In this document: positions 27,201 to 38,400 of the stretch, in pieces
How the letters are laid out: every line of letters begins with the position of its first letter
Numbering within the stretch: position 1 is the stretch's first letter
NCBI GenBank assembly: GCA_036873755.1
Contig: JAVTVY010016164.1
Location: forward strand, 1-64,000
Length of the DNA stretch: 64,000 nucleotides
Direction: 5' to 3'
Source: Hanleya hanleyi
Lineage: Eukaryota; Mollusca; Polyplacophora; Lepidopleurida; Hanleyidae
The notes under the pieces: generated by a model
The model's input: only the letters and a program-made list of their open reading frames with translations
Database searches by the model: none
What the model was told of the DNA's origin: nothing
Translations under genes and position numbers: made by a program

Positions 27201-29243
27201 CGACAATTGGTATCCAACGCCGACCACGCCAACCAAAAACCAACGTTGGGCCAACAAATCGCATATATCCAGATACCGGTTCCTTATAAAATTCTATGGG
27301 TTACCACCAATTTGGGAACAAAGGTTCGGGAAACACTGCAACTGGTAACTCGCACTACGAAATATTCAAGACAGACCCCACGTTCTCGGGACTGCAATAC
27401 CAAAGAAAACGACTTAGATATCAGGCAAGAATATGGCAAGAGTGACTTGATGATAGGGACATGCATCATCCCCTGCCCCCTGCCACTTCTATCTCCCAAG
27501 AAACTTTATTGATTTATTGTTTGCTTGCTTGGAACTCATTTTGTCTTAGGAATAAGGTTTATCGATCACGGCCGCGGAAGCCCTTCATGGACAACGGCTG
27601 GTTCAACCACCTTGCTGGGGGTCTAATGATACCCCAGCCACTATTCAGATTTTTGGACATGATTCCCGGCCGCGCGCGCATCGCCGGAAGTAACATCATG
27701 GTGAAATAGATGTTTGCCGAACATTTCGATTACTTTTCAAATGTGCATAATACCTCTGTTAACTTGGCGTTAAAAAGAATTATCTGGAGATTATTTTCCC
27801 TGTTTATCTGGACAGAGCATAAGAAAAGTAGTTCGCTCATGCGCAAAACTGAAGGAGTTGTTCGGCCGGATTCAAACTGAACCGTGCGTACGTGGGTTTT
27901 CCCCTATACGCCATAGTAAGGTAGTAAAGGTCAACTTCCGCTATTGGAGGCAGGGATGTTAATGAGCCTGTGAAGTGAAGCATGCGCTGTAGGGAGTATG
28001 CGGCTGGTTACTGAATTTTGGATTTGACGAATGTATTCGCTTCGACTTGTCCACCTTGTTGTCTGTTATGAATGTTATAAACTTATGTTTGTATTATATC
28101 ATAAACATTAATGACTCTCTCCTTAGACGGATAGTAACATGTCTGCCATGACAAGCTGAAGCCATTCAACGCGATCATCAAGATTGTATCGACATACTCG
28201 ATGCTCCATTGGCCATCGATATTGTGCATTTGTGTTGCAAGGGATGTCTCCCTATTAATTCGCCTTTGAATCTAAATTCGAAAACCGACTATTTTGGTCA
28301 ACAATGATTAGAAAATTCATTTCCATATTGCTTTTGTTACACTGCCGAAAACGCAAGATCATGTCTTGACAGCCAACACACATGGTAATATTGTGTGTGA
28401 TTTGAGCGATGTATGCTCACCGAAAACCTTTTTTCGAAAAACGTGAGCACCTATCGCAATTTCGGTCAAAATTACACTCCGCCTCTCCATCCTCCTTTCA
28501 GCCTTGGGTGAAACATTTTTAACATTATATAAGCATACACCCAGCGTTATATATATTTTGATTGACTCATTGGTCCGGTCTCTTTGTGGGGATCGCGAGT
28601 GATGTTGAATGCTTTCTCTTTCCAAATGCATCATAGTAAATTTAAAACGTTTTTTTTATTTTTTATTTTTTTTATATTTTTATATTTTTATTCCATAAAT
28701 ATATATACAAATCCTCGTATGTCCTCTATCATATATTGGCAAACGGCCCAATACTAAAGTCCCATAAGCTCTTTATCAAAGTATATACACAAGAACAAAT
28801 TAAATAATTATAATCACTCAACTCCGAAGGCGATCAGCGGTCTCCAGACACTTTTTAAACAGAATCCATATTTTGTCGGTTTTTGATTCATTATGTTGGA
28901 TGTGCGCATTGTATTTTATCAGAGAATAGTGCTTCTTAAATATGTTCAAAAGGGCTATAAACTGAGGCTTTGTTTTTTCTAAATTTGCATTGATAAATAT
29001 ATTGTTTTGTGAGCATAGAAATGTAAATGTAAATTTAAAACTGATTGTTTGAATAACCACAGCTCATATGTTCAAAGTGTCCAAAACAGTATGCACTTCT
29101 TTCATCTGCGCATGCGTAATTTACAGTTTTAGAACTCTAATATATTATGTACATGTTTTTAAAAAATATTCAATGAACATTTCATTTCTCGTATATTTTC
29201 AGAATTTATCAGGAAGGTTATCAAAGGACCCGTTGGCTGTTGA
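15204..29243 (+). CDS. Myosin essential light chain, paralog 1 (five coding exons)
   Basis: The coding exons are 15204-15237, 16903-17049, 25520-25693, 26651-26737 and 29203-29243. Together they make 483 nt, or 160 residues plus a TGA stop, close to the 156-157 of scallop essential light chain. All introns are GT-AG and all are phase 1. The protein has the specific molluscan first EF-hand, [12 protein letters not shown] (about residues 19-30), the site that triggers Ca2+ regulation of molluscan myosin when the heavy and regulatory chains are in place. The second half has [20 protein letters not shown] and a final NVKYEEF helix. It would bind an IQ motif of the myosin lever arm. It differs from the usual protein in the N-terminus (MSAKTSDSE), in the linker before FGEKQF and in the C-terminal GPVGC. 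Introns 1 to 4 are 1.7, 8.5, 1.0 and 2.5 kb. An AATAAA follows at 29358. Confidence 0.93.
15238..16902. other. Intron 1 of light chain gene 1
   Basis: AT-rich, with a C-run at 15324-15334. Open frames at 15690-16379 have no recognisable domains and read as intron noise. Confidence 0.6.
16903..17049 (+). CDS. Light chain gene 1, coding exon 2 (EF-hand I)
   Basis: 147 nt, ttgcag|AACTTCAGG to GAATTTG|gtgagt. It encodes the first EF-hand and the [14 protein letters not shown] helix. The exon has exactly the length of gene 2 exon 3. Confidence 0.95.
17050..17984. other. Intron 2 of light chain gene 1, proximal part
   Basis: No feature is recognised before the LINE insertion. The ATATTGCAATGTAC..CAAGCGTATTGAT context at the end is the LINE target. 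Confidence 0.5.
17985..20750 (+). mobile_element. 5'-truncated non-LTR retrotransposon with RNase H, flanked by target-site duplication
   Basis: AGCGTATTGAT occurs at 17984-17994 and again at 20740-20750, a perfect 11-bp target-site duplication. The element begins inside the reverse transcriptase at CAGGGAAGT (17995) and ends in a TAGTAGTAGTAG tail. The 3' UTR contains a tandem duplication of about 195 bp (about 20068 and 20263), each copy with GTGTCTGATGATACCA and GAGGTCATCATTCAC. The insertion is in the sense orientation within intron 2 of light chain gene 1. Confidence 0.9.
17998..19826 (+). pseudogene. LINE reverse transcriptase (C-terminal part) and RNase H, frameshifted
   Basis: Frame 1 (17998 to about 18235) gives [16 protein letters not shown] and the catalytic FADDKA of RT motif C. 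A length change in the A/T homopolymer at about 18229-18241 shifts the frame, and the rest runs open from 18240 to 19826. It covers the RT thumb ([15 protein letters not shown]), a linker, an RNase H domain with the expected acidic residues ([32 protein letters not shown]) and a C-terminal Cys/His-rich segment ([17 protein letters not shown]). RT with a downstream RNase H and a simple-repeat tail fits the I group (I, Nimb and relatives). The copy lacks its ORF1, endonuclease and most of RT, so it is dead. Confidence 0.88.
20751..21409. other. Intron 2 of light chain gene 1, between LINE and palindrome
   Basis: No gene or clear repeat is seen. A short open frame at 21119 has no recognisable features. 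Confidence 0.4.
21410..25423. repeat. 4-kb near-palindrome (arms about 1.9 and 1.8 kb, spacer about 300 bp)
   Basis: The outer edge TAGACAGGTCCCAGCCAAG at 21410 pairs with CTTGGCTGGGACCTGTCTA ending at 25423. The inner edge CGAGTTAA ends near 23341 and is mirrored at 23639. From outside inward the arms hold a block of TTTTGGATTTTGGCGGCCAT modules, then four to five tandem units of about 200-330 bp with TGACGTCA and CGCATGCGC sites, and an inner block with ACAACAACAACATCA. The spacer is CCACCA/GGTGGT-rich. TTC flanks both outer ends and could be a 3-bp target duplication, which is weak evidence. The open frames in both arms mirror each other and are non-coding. Confidence 0.92.
25520..25693 (+). 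CDS. Light chain gene 1, coding exon 3
   Basis: 174 nt, ttacag|GAGAGAAACAG to TCTTACG|gtaagt. It encodes [13 protein letters not shown] and [10 protein letters not shown]. It is two codons longer than the matching exon of gene 2. It begins only about 100 bp after the edge of the palindrome. Confidence 0.95.
26160..26545 (-). repeat. Diverged copy of the internal region of the TIR element at 48104-50012
   Basis: In reverse orientation it matches 49130-49530: GTTTGAATTTCATCG.., the TGCCAGGCGGAAATCGAC region, TTGGGATACCGACATGCT, CAAGAACTCATTCGAATC and AAAATGTCCAGGTAA. The terminal inverted repeats are not present here, so this is an internal fragment or a related element. Confidence 0.7.
26651..26737 (+). 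CDS. Light chain gene 1, coding exon 4
   Basis: 87 nt, gatag|GTGAAAG to TATGAAG|gtatgt. It encodes [17 protein letters not shown] and the start of the fourth EF-hand region (DGNVKYE). Confidence 0.93.
26738..29202. other. Intron 4 of light chain gene 1
   Basis: No gene is seen. At 28139 ATGTCTGCCATGACAAGC matches the start of exon 1 (17 of 18 bases) but hits a stop at once. A T-rich tract lies at about 28645-28690. The open frame at 28818-29060 (minus) is not recognised. Confidence 0.5.
29203..29243 (+). CDS. Light chain gene 1, terminal coding exon
   Basis: ttttcag|AATTTATCAGG encodes [13 protein letters not shown] and a TGA stop. The exon completes the EEF motif of the last EF-hand. A 3' UTR follows to an AATAAA at 29358-29363. 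Confidence 0.9.
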
Positions 29244-29357
29244 ACATCAAACTTTATCATTATCATCAATGGGTTTGGGATATCATAGAATTTATTTGCT
29301 CTGCAACTTACAACAGTTAATATTCAGATGTATTCATATTATTAGTCATAACTTCGA

Positions 29358-29363
29358 AATAAA
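29358..29363 (+). terminator. Polyadenylation signal of light chain gene 1
   Basis: AATAAA, 115 nt after the stop codon. Confidence 0.6.
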
Positions 29364-30044
29364 ATGTTTCAAGCAAGCGGTTCTTATGATTTTGTACGAT
29401 GGTGTTCTTGCCTGTTAATTGCAGTAATGTGTCTCTCCCGACAAGCTCGAAGGACTGGGGGTCACAAGGATAAATGACATAGTAATGTTCGGCATAACGG
29501 CCACGTCATATGATGGCGGCAGTGGTTGCGTGAGTGTTGGAAATGTAACACCTGTCAGAAATCGGCGATAAAAAAATAGCACTTGATTTGGCGGTTGTTG
29601 TTTTTAACTGATAAGTATACGTGCATATCATTTAAACCAAACTCTTATATTTAAATAAATGAGCCTATAATGTTTTAATATATATAGGAATCTAGACATG
29701 AGGTGAAGTCGGGCAGATTACGGGAAGTATTTACAGTGTAGTTCTCAAACGACAATCAGCTTCGAAAAGAGACCTATATTCTGCAGCTGCTTTGCCATCT
29801 GATCTTCCAATGTAGGTTCATGATGTCTGATCAGCTTTGTAGAAGAATCGATAACGTTTGAGCGTTCCAACAAACATTAGGTCGACTAGCCATGTCCTGA
29901 AAACTGACGTAACACTACCACGGACTAAGCACTATAGGTCTTTGAAATGGTAAACTGTATAATTCTAGCTTACTGCTAGGTATTTTAGCCATTCGTATGA
30001 AGTTCTAGACTAATAGCCACAAAATAGCCAGTGCTCTTGGTATT
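29364..30044. other. Intergenic, no gene recognised
   Basis: Unique AT-rich sequence between the first light chain gene and the minisatellite. I see nothing I can support. Confidence 0.4.
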
Positions 30045-32710
30045 ATGGTGTCCCATATCACCTATCCAACATATGGTACCAGTATTATTGTATCCCATAT
30101 CAACTAAATAACAGATGATTCCAGTATTATAGTGTCCTTCATGTATATCAACCATTCAACAGATGGTACCAGGGAGAGAGACAGAGAGAATTAAGGTTTA
30201 ACGTCGTAAATATTCAGCAATATTTTAGCTTTCAGGGATGGTACCAATCTTATGTTGCCCTATATCACATATTCAACAGATGGTACCAGTATTATGGTGT
30301 CCTATATCACCTGTTCAACAGATGGTACCAGTATTATGGTGTCCCATATCAACTAAATAACAATTCGTCCCGGTATTATGGTGTCCTATATCAACCATTC
30401 AACAGATGGTACCAGGGAGAGAGAGAGAAAATTAAGGTATAACGTTGCGTTCAGCAATATTTCAGCTATACAGCGAAGGGATGGTACCAGTAATATGGTG
30501 TCCCATATCACCTATTCAAGAGATGGTACCAGTATTTTGGTGTCCTATATCACTTATTCAGCAGATGGTGCCAGTATTTTGGTGTTCTAAATCACTTATT
30601 GAATAGATGGCTTCGGTATCATGGTGTCCGATATCAACTAATTAACAGATGGCTCCGGTATTATGATGTCCAACTAAATAACAAATGGTTCCGGTATCAT
30701 GGGATCTTATATTACCTACTCAACAGATGGTTCCGGTATTATGGTGTCCTATATGACTTATACAAAAGATGGCTTCGGTATTATGGTGTCCCATATCAAC
30801 TAATTAACAGATGGCTCCGGTATCATGGTATCGCACATCAACTAAATAGCGGATGGTTAGGGTATTATGGTGTCCCATATCAACTAGTTAACAGATGGTA
30901 CCAGTATTATGGTGTCCTGTGTCACCTATTCAACAGATGTTTCCGGTATTATGGTCTCCTATATCACTTATTCAACAGATGGCTCAGGTATTATGGTGTC
31001 CCATATCAACTAATTAATAGATGGTACCAGTATTATGGTCTCCTATATCACATCCAGCAGATGGTACCAGTATTATGGTGTCCAAAATTTCCTATTCAAC
31101 AGATGGTTCCGGTATTATGGGGTCCTATATCACCTATCCAACAGATGGTTCCGGTATTATGGGGTCCTATATCACCTATCCAACAGATGGTTCCGGTATT
31201 ATGGTGTCCTATATCTCCTATTCAAAAGATGGTTCCGGCATTATGGTGTCATATATCACCTATTCAACAGATGGTTCCGGTATTATGGTGTCATATATCT
31301 CCTATTTAACAGATGGTTCCGGTATTATGGTGTCATATATCACCTATCCATCAGATGGTTCCGGTATTATGGTGTCCTATATCTCCTATTCAAAAGATGG
31401 TTCCGGTATTATGGTGTCATATATCTCCTATTCAACAGATGGTTCCGGTATTATGGTGCCATATATCACCTATCCGACAGATGGTTCCGGTATTATGGTG
31501 TCCTATATCTCCTATTCAACAGATGGTTCCGGTATTATGGTGTCATATATCTCCTATTCAACAGATGGTTCCGGTATTATGGTGTCATATATCTCCTATT
31601 CAACAGATGGTTCCGGTATTATGGTGCCGTATATCACCTATCCGACAGATGGTTCCGGTATTATGGTGTCCTATATCTCCTATTCAACAGATGATTCCGG
31701 TATTATGGTGTCATATATCTCCTATTCAACAGATGGTTCCGGTATTATGGTGTCCTATATCTCCTATTCAACAGATGATTCCGGTATTATGGTGTCATAT
31801 ATCTCCTATTCAACAGATGGTTCCGGTATTATGGTGTCATATATCTCCTATTCAACAGATGGTTCCGGTATTATGGTGCCATATATCTCCTATCCGACAG
31901 ATGGTTCCGGTATTATGGTGTCCTATATCTCCTATTCAACAGATGGTTCCGGTATTATGGTGCCATATATCTCCTATCCGACAGATGGTTCCGGTATTAT
32001 GGTGTCCTATATCTCCTATTCAACAGATGGTTCCGGTATTATGGTGTCATATATCTCCTATTCAACAGATGGTTCCGGTATTATGGTGCCGTATATCACC
32101 TATCCGACAGATGGTTCCGGTATTATGGTGTCCTATATCTCCTATTCAACAGATGATTCCGGTATTATGGTGTCATATATCTCCTATTCAACAGATGGTT
32201 CCGGTATTATGGTGTCCTATATCTCCTATTCAACAGATGGTTCCGGTATTATGGTGTCATATATCACCTATCCAACAGATGGTTCCGATAGTATGGTGTC
32301 CAATGTCAGCTAACCAGCAGATGGCTCCGGTAGTTTGGTGTCCTATAACTGCAACAGATGATTCCGGTATTATGGTGTCCAATATCAACTAATTAACAGA
32401 CGGTTTCGTTATAATGGTGTCCTATATCACCTATCCAATAGATGGGTTCCGGTATTATGGTGACCTATATCACCTATTCAACAGATGGTACCGGTATTAT
32501 GGTGTCCAATATCTGCGATCCAACAGATGGTTCCAGTATTACCTCACCTATTCAACAGATGGTTCCGTATTTTGATGTCCTATATCACCTACAACAGATG
32601 CTACCATTATTATGTTATCCTATATCACCTCTAATATATGGGTTCCGATATTATGGTGTCCTATATCACCTATTCAATAAATGCTAGTGATATGGTGTGC
32701 CATATCATCG
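30045..32710 (+). repeat. 2.7-kb minisatellite, 42-bp unit
   Basis: The unit has the parts TTCAACAGATGGTTCCGGTA and TTATGGTGTCATATATCTCC. The flanks (to about 31080 and after 32290) are degenerate and variable in spacing; the core (about 31090-32290) is an exact 42-bp ladder. The segment ATGGTGCCGTATATCACC recurs at 31621 and 32083, exactly 462 bp or 11 units apart, so blocks have been amplified as higher-order repeats. As 42 is divisible by three, all plus frames stay open for over 650 nt. It is probably non-coding. Confidence 0.95.
30190..30235 (-). mobile_element. SINE 3'-tail fragment inside the minisatellite
   Basis: On the minus strand it reads GCTAAAATATTGCTGAATAT then TTACGACGTTAAACC, the molluscan SINE tail, next to a (GA)n run. 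A second, more diverged fragment lies at about 30424-30475. Confidence 0.55.
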
Positions 32711-32929
32711 TTTAGAAACGTGGTACCGGTAATGGTTTACTGGTACCGTATTATCTATTTACCGGTATGGTGTATCATTTGCAAAAGATGGTGTACTAGA
32801 AGGTGTTATGGTACTTGTATGCTATATTACTGATTCAATAGTCTTTACACATCGGAAGCACCATTTTTCACACAAACTTTGTATGGGTTTATAATATTGG
32901 ATATGCTAAACTCCAAAAAAAGATGGGTG

Positions 32930-33627
32930 GGAGGCCATTATGACATCATCGTGACTCTATTGGAGAAAAATAGCCATATAATTCCTGATTCTTCTTAAAT
33001 ATTTTCGTTTTCCTAGGGCCAGGAAGCTGAAAATGTACACACGATTTTTTTAGTCAAGTTCTGCATGGAAATGAAAAAAACCTTTACAAGGGCTGCTCAT
33101 ATGACGTCACATTGACGTGTTTCCAAAAAAGAGAAACAGTTGGCCGAATGTTTTGACAGTTATTTTTATTATTTTTTTCCTGCTTTTTTTACTTTTTCTT
33201 TACAATTTTGTAAATTACGAAGAATCCCCCAGATGCGGTAGCAATGATTTTTCTAACTGTATTAGAGACTCACGCGCTGCAATATGAACTGTAATATGAA
33301 CTACAACTGTTGTTTATCGTGGATATAAGTCCTTGTACTTATTGCATATGAACATATATAGTATAAATAGAAGAAAACATGTATCGCCTACACCATCTTT
33401 ATATGATGAAGATAACCGAATACACAGGTTTTTGGACAAAAGCAGCCATTGTAATTTCGTTTACAGTTTCTGATATAATTAGACATAAAGATTCAGCTTC
33501 CTAGTCTGAAGTATAACCAAAATATTCAGGTTGTTTCGGTGGAATCAGGAATTATACGGCTATTCTAGGACAATGACGGCATAATGACGTCATACTGACC
33601 TCATGATGACGTACATACTGGCCTCCT
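32930..33627. repeat. Inverted-repeat (foldback) element with about 100-140-bp arms
   Basis: GGAGGCCATTATGACATCAT at 32930 pairs with the reverse complement ending at 33627 (GCATAATGACGTCAT..GGCCTCC). TAGCCATATAATTCCTGATT pairs with AATCAGGAATTATACGGCTA, and CTAGG..CAGGAAGCTGAA with TTCAGCTTCCTAG. Arms are diverged. Confidence 0.7.
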
Positions 33628-33639
33628 TCTAATGTGAGA

Positions 33640-35330
33640 TTTTTTGATGCTCAGGATTTTCCGAGTCCTGATACTAAAAATTAATCGGTGATTTTTTTAC
33701 CCTATTCCAAACTGAAAGATGAGTGATAATATTTTCACAGCTAAAGGCATATTTTCCAGTTTTAAAACTTGATGACGTCATGATGGGGACCACGTAGGGA
33801 CCACCCAGACCAACTTGACGGAGATTTCCAGCAGTTTTTAGTATAAAAATTCCCCTATTTTCCCGGAAAATACTTTTGCATCCGCCCAGTCACGTGACTG
33901 GAGTAACCTTTGACCTCACACCGGATGTGACTTTTGACCCGCACGTGACATCATCCGTGACGTCATCCCCGGGAGCCCCACGACCCTCCACATTCCCCAC
34001 CACCGACGCCCCACAATACTAAGAGATGTGCACTTTTTCTACTACTAAAGTGGGATTCTACTTTTAGTACTGCAAATTGCACTTCTCTTCTCACCGTGAT
34101 ATTGTATATGGGAATGTGTGATATATCTCCAGACTACATATGGAATATTCAGTTTTATATTAGGTTTCATATGCGCGTTTCGTCTGTGTCGGACAACGCC
34201 AGATTCATCGAAAACGGTTATGGGAGTCGGTCATTTTTAATACAAGAAAGAAATTGGCTAGTAACGAAATTTTGAGTTTAAATATCATCAGACGAAGAGT
34301 ACCGTACACATACTTGACAAGGGCACAATGAACCATGCGCGGTAAACACATAATTTACAGTTTGACACAAACATGTTTACCACCTACAAAGACATAGAAC
34401 TGAACTTTGAGCGCAGATTTACGACGTACGCGTTATAAATGGTTGCGTTCTTCAAGAACACCCTTGATATGCAGGTCGACTATGCAGTTTGACCAAGAAC
34501 TTCCTCAATGCTTCGTGGTTAACTTTCTTGAAACGGCGGGGGAGGTTGAAAACCCCACACTGGCAGTGATGTGTGTTTGATTAACTAAAAGCACTGACGC
34601 GCAGACCTAATTCTCTTAGCAGCATATAACTGTTCGTTCTGGTTGAGAGTCGTAATCTCATGGTTTGTAAGACGTATCGGGTTTTAGCCGTCTGCCATGT
34701 TTGGTGGGGGGAGTGACATTCTCCAAGGGGTGGATTCGTGCTTTCTCGCACACGCTACATATCATTATGTACCAAATATGTACATCCTTCTTTCTACCAT
34801 TTACCAAGATTCTCCTTCACGGAAGTTTAAATAATAAAATAATCGTAGAATTTTAAAGACGCTAAACGTCTCGGAAGATGGTAGACTTTCTTCGCGAACT
34901 CGTCTGCCTGAGTTTTTCGACCTAGAGCTGATTGTTTTTTGTCAGCAGTCGTTCTTTTGCTTCAGGTCGAATCCGCTTTGGCATGATCGCCGGGGATGCT
35001 TCACCCCTGCAAAAGTTATTCTTGGATTAGAACAGATCAGGTTGCAACTGCGCAGAAACCGCAGAACTGCGCTGTACACATATACCCTGCAGTGACGTAA
35101 TATCCGGTTTATTGGACTTTTGTCTGGAGTGTAAGAGGAGACCAGATTTCACTAGCGTGGGGAAGTTTCCATGAAATCCGACGACAAGCGATAGTTCTCC
35201 TTTAATTTATCTTGATTACCTAATTCTAATTAACTCAAAGCTCCATCTTGGAATATTCCACTTCGGCTGTATTGTGTTACAAGAAGAGTCCCAAACCTAA
35301 CCACTCACCCCTAATTTCTCCCGTGGACTG
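33640..35330. other. Upstream flank of light chain gene 2
   Basis: No gene is seen. TGACGTCAT and CACGTGAC boxes cluster at about 33770-33970. A short dyad at about 34020-34090 has AAGAGATGTGCACTTTTTCT mirrored by AAATTGCACTTCTCTT. The remainder is unique. Confidence 0.4.
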
Positions 35331-35334
35331 GTCC

Positions 35335-35342
35335 TATATAAC
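35335..35342 (+). promoter_or_regulatory. TATA box of light chain gene 2
   Basis: TATATAAC within GGTCCTATATAACCAAGCC lies 115 nt upstream of the ATG, implying a start site near 35365. An MCAT/TEAD-like CATTCC follows at about 35381, and GGAATATTCC lies about 80 nt upstream. Such sites are frequent in muscle genes, but function is not shown. Confidence 0.6.
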
Positions 35343-35449
35343 CAAGCCGGCGTTTTGAAGCGGTTCTCCAACATTCTTACCATTCCGTGACGAACGTAGC
35401 AAACACTCTTCTCTGTTTGAAAGGCTGCAGGTCCCTTTAGATCAGAAAA

Positions 35450-35452
35450 ATG
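35450..35452 (+). CDS. Light chain gene 2, exon 1 (ATG only)
   Basis: CAGAAAA|ATG|gtaagt. The exon contributes only the start codon; the 5' UTR extends back toward the TATA box. Confidence 0.8.
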
Positions 35453-38400
35453 GTAAGTTTTGCAGAAATCATTCTTCCATGATAGCCATTTTATTTTTAA
35501 TTTTTCTAATCTTCAATATGTAATAAGTTCGACTGGATTGAAAAGAAAATATCAGTGTTTCTTGGATATGGAATAGTTACAGCCATAGCCAAGCCAGTGA
35601 AGATTATACTATTTTGACATTCTTTTCTTTATTTTTTGCAGGCAGGACTTTCTAGAGAAGAAATAGAAGGTAGGCTTTTAGTTTCCTATAGTTCTCATAA
35701 ATTTTGACCCTTTTTGTTTGACGATTTTTGCTTGTTCTTTCCGTTTGCAAATGTATGAAACACGATCCAACATGGCGGCACGAAAGGGATTTCGATGTAT
35801 TTCATCTGCACCCCGATCATTATACTGAGCATGTTTTGCGACCACCTTTCGTTTTAATGCACAGAACGAAAACAGCAGATAGTTCACTGTAGTACAGAAA
35901 ATTATTCCAATTAGTGAAGCATATTTTTAAACTTTACACACTAGTTTACGTCTCTTGAGTGCTGAGTTTCGAAAGATCCTTCCAGCCGGAATGGATGACA
36001 TCTGGCTGCAATCAGATACTAGATACGATCACGGCATGCATATGCAGCTGTTGGGATTTAACCAGTTTAATTTCAGCAAACAAATCTTTATCTGGCATTC
36101 AAGCAGTTGGATTTTTACTCAGTCTTCGGGGATTTACGTTGTTACGGACGAAGTGTATTGCTGTCTGCACCGTGGATGCGCAAATATATACTCCCACTCG
36201 AATTTTGTGGAATGAAAAACCATTAAAGTGAAATCTCATCTGTTTATCTTGCAAATAAATGACAGCCAGAGAAACCTAAACCGCTGGCGCCGTCAAGGAT
36301 CAATTGTTTGCGATTTGTCGAACTATGGCAAAAATCAGCTGGTTTCCTTTAGAACCATTTCTGATCTGCTCGTTACGTAGCGTAGACAGCAGATTGCCAG
36401 GTAGGGTAAACCGGTATACCTTTGTCTGGTACTACTAATGGGGTACAAAACTGACTGTTTATATTAGGCCTTTATATCATCTAGGTTCTATATATGATAT
36501 CTCTACTCCCCCGTTTTGCCAATTTCCACGAAACAGCTGAGTTACCGAGGCTTGAATGGGGCAAGAATACGCGTACAGGATATAAAAGGGCAGGGGTGAA
36601 ACTGGGTGCTATCCGAGACCAGCATAACGAGGGTTGGAGTATGGTTTTACTCCAGTCATAGAATGACGTTGTTCACTGGATATTTTCACACATGTATTCG
36701 CTAGCAATCAGATGAGTCTACCGGCCGGCATGTTCGCATTCCTCTGTACTGCAGTATACCGGTACTCTGACAGTTAACCCGGTGATTTATAAATACATTT
36801 CGCACATGTGACGTCTAATCGAGAATCCATCCTCATATACTGTCAGACTATAATTTCAATTTCTTCCACTGAAAAATCCTTTCCACCAGGAACTATAATT
36901 TAGCTTACTCATTTAGTCTGAATAAGTAAAGTAAATTAATAGACTCAGTTTTCTTCAAAATTTCGAAATATAATTACCATCAAGATTGGGAAATTACCCC
37001 CCCTCCTCGCCTCCTCTGTGTATTCACCACACACACGCACGCGCGTGCATTCAATGTTCACCAAAGATCTCGCCGTAACTCTGAAACAGATTGTGAGGTA
37101 AATCTCATTGACATCATAGCTTATCATATTGGGTTCATTTTTACGTGAATGTTTCATAATTGTACGTATAAGATATTAAATTCTGTTGGCGGCTATGGTT
37201 CCTATAGAAAGGTTTCCATTTTCGCCCTTTTCTTGTTAATGAATTACATCATAGCTTATCATATTGGGTTCATTTTTACCTGAATGTTTCATAATTGTAA
37301 GTATAAGATATCAAATTCTCTTGGCGGCTATGGTCCCTATAGAAAGTTTTCCATTTTCGCCCTTTTCTTGTTAGTGAATTACACTAATTTCTTGGTTTAT
37401 TGACACAAGATTTTTCATCACATTTATCCAAATATCCAGTGTGGGGAGTTTCAGCTCTCTCCTAGCCAGGGTGTGGTGAAATATATATAGCAGAGATCTG
37501 CAATCCAACATATCTGTGTATTAACTCCCAGAATTTCCCTTAGAGAGAATAATAACAGTGCATAATATTTTTTTGTGGAACCTTGAAAGATATTCAAACA
37601 AAAAATAAGACAGTAGTATATCCAAATCTGTATTACACTGGTCATTGATTTATATGTTGGTATTACTTTGGAACACACTTTTCAGAAACAATGTTTTACT
37701 ACATAAAACATACAAAGGATATGTTACGTTTATATTCGAAAAACGCCTTTGTGTGTGACGGTAATAAAGCCGTTTTTTCAACTCCAAAACCTGCCAAATA
37801 ACATTTTTCTTGAAGACAACACACTGAAATATCCCCTTCGAAAAAACTGAGATGTTCAGTTGCATAAAAATTGAGATATGATTGATCAAAATGTGCCCCC
37901 CCCCCCCCCGGGCTTATTTTGGTATTTTTGAAGCACTTTCATGGAGAATTTTCTTTTGTAACAAACATATGACACTTCAAACCAAAACCATTCGTGGTTC
38001 TTTCCAATAAACAAACTTCCTAATATATTGTGTGACAAAATTATTTAGTTTGAGGTGTCATATTTTTGCTATAAGAGAAAATCCTCACTGTATATACCTC
38101 AAAAATAACATATCGGTCCAGGGAACACATTTTGATCAATCGTATCTCCATTTTTATATAACGGAGCATCACTTTTGTTCGAGGCTGATATTTCAGTATG
38201 TAAACTTGAAGAAAAATCTGATTTGGCAGGTTTTTGATTGAAAAAAAAATTCAGCTTGATTACTATCACACACAAGGGAGTTTTTCCCCGTATTGTTGGA
38301 ACATATCCTTTGTCTGCCTAATTTTGGTAGGGAGGGGGTGTAGGCCTATATTATTTTATAAGAATAATGGTCAAATGCCCGTATATATTATAAAGTGCCA

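Noticed and set aside
31021..32313. 430-residue repeat protein (14-residue units)
   Set aside because: All three plus frames are open because the minisatellite unit is 42 bp; no start context, no splice signals, and flanks degrade as DNA repeats.
30045..32710. CRISPR-like array
   Set aside because: Units are contiguous without unique spacers, in a eukaryotic intergenic region.
35955..36231. Two overlapping 86-90-residue frames
   Set aside because: No motif, no repeat in the paralog, and they lie in an intron of light chain gene 2.
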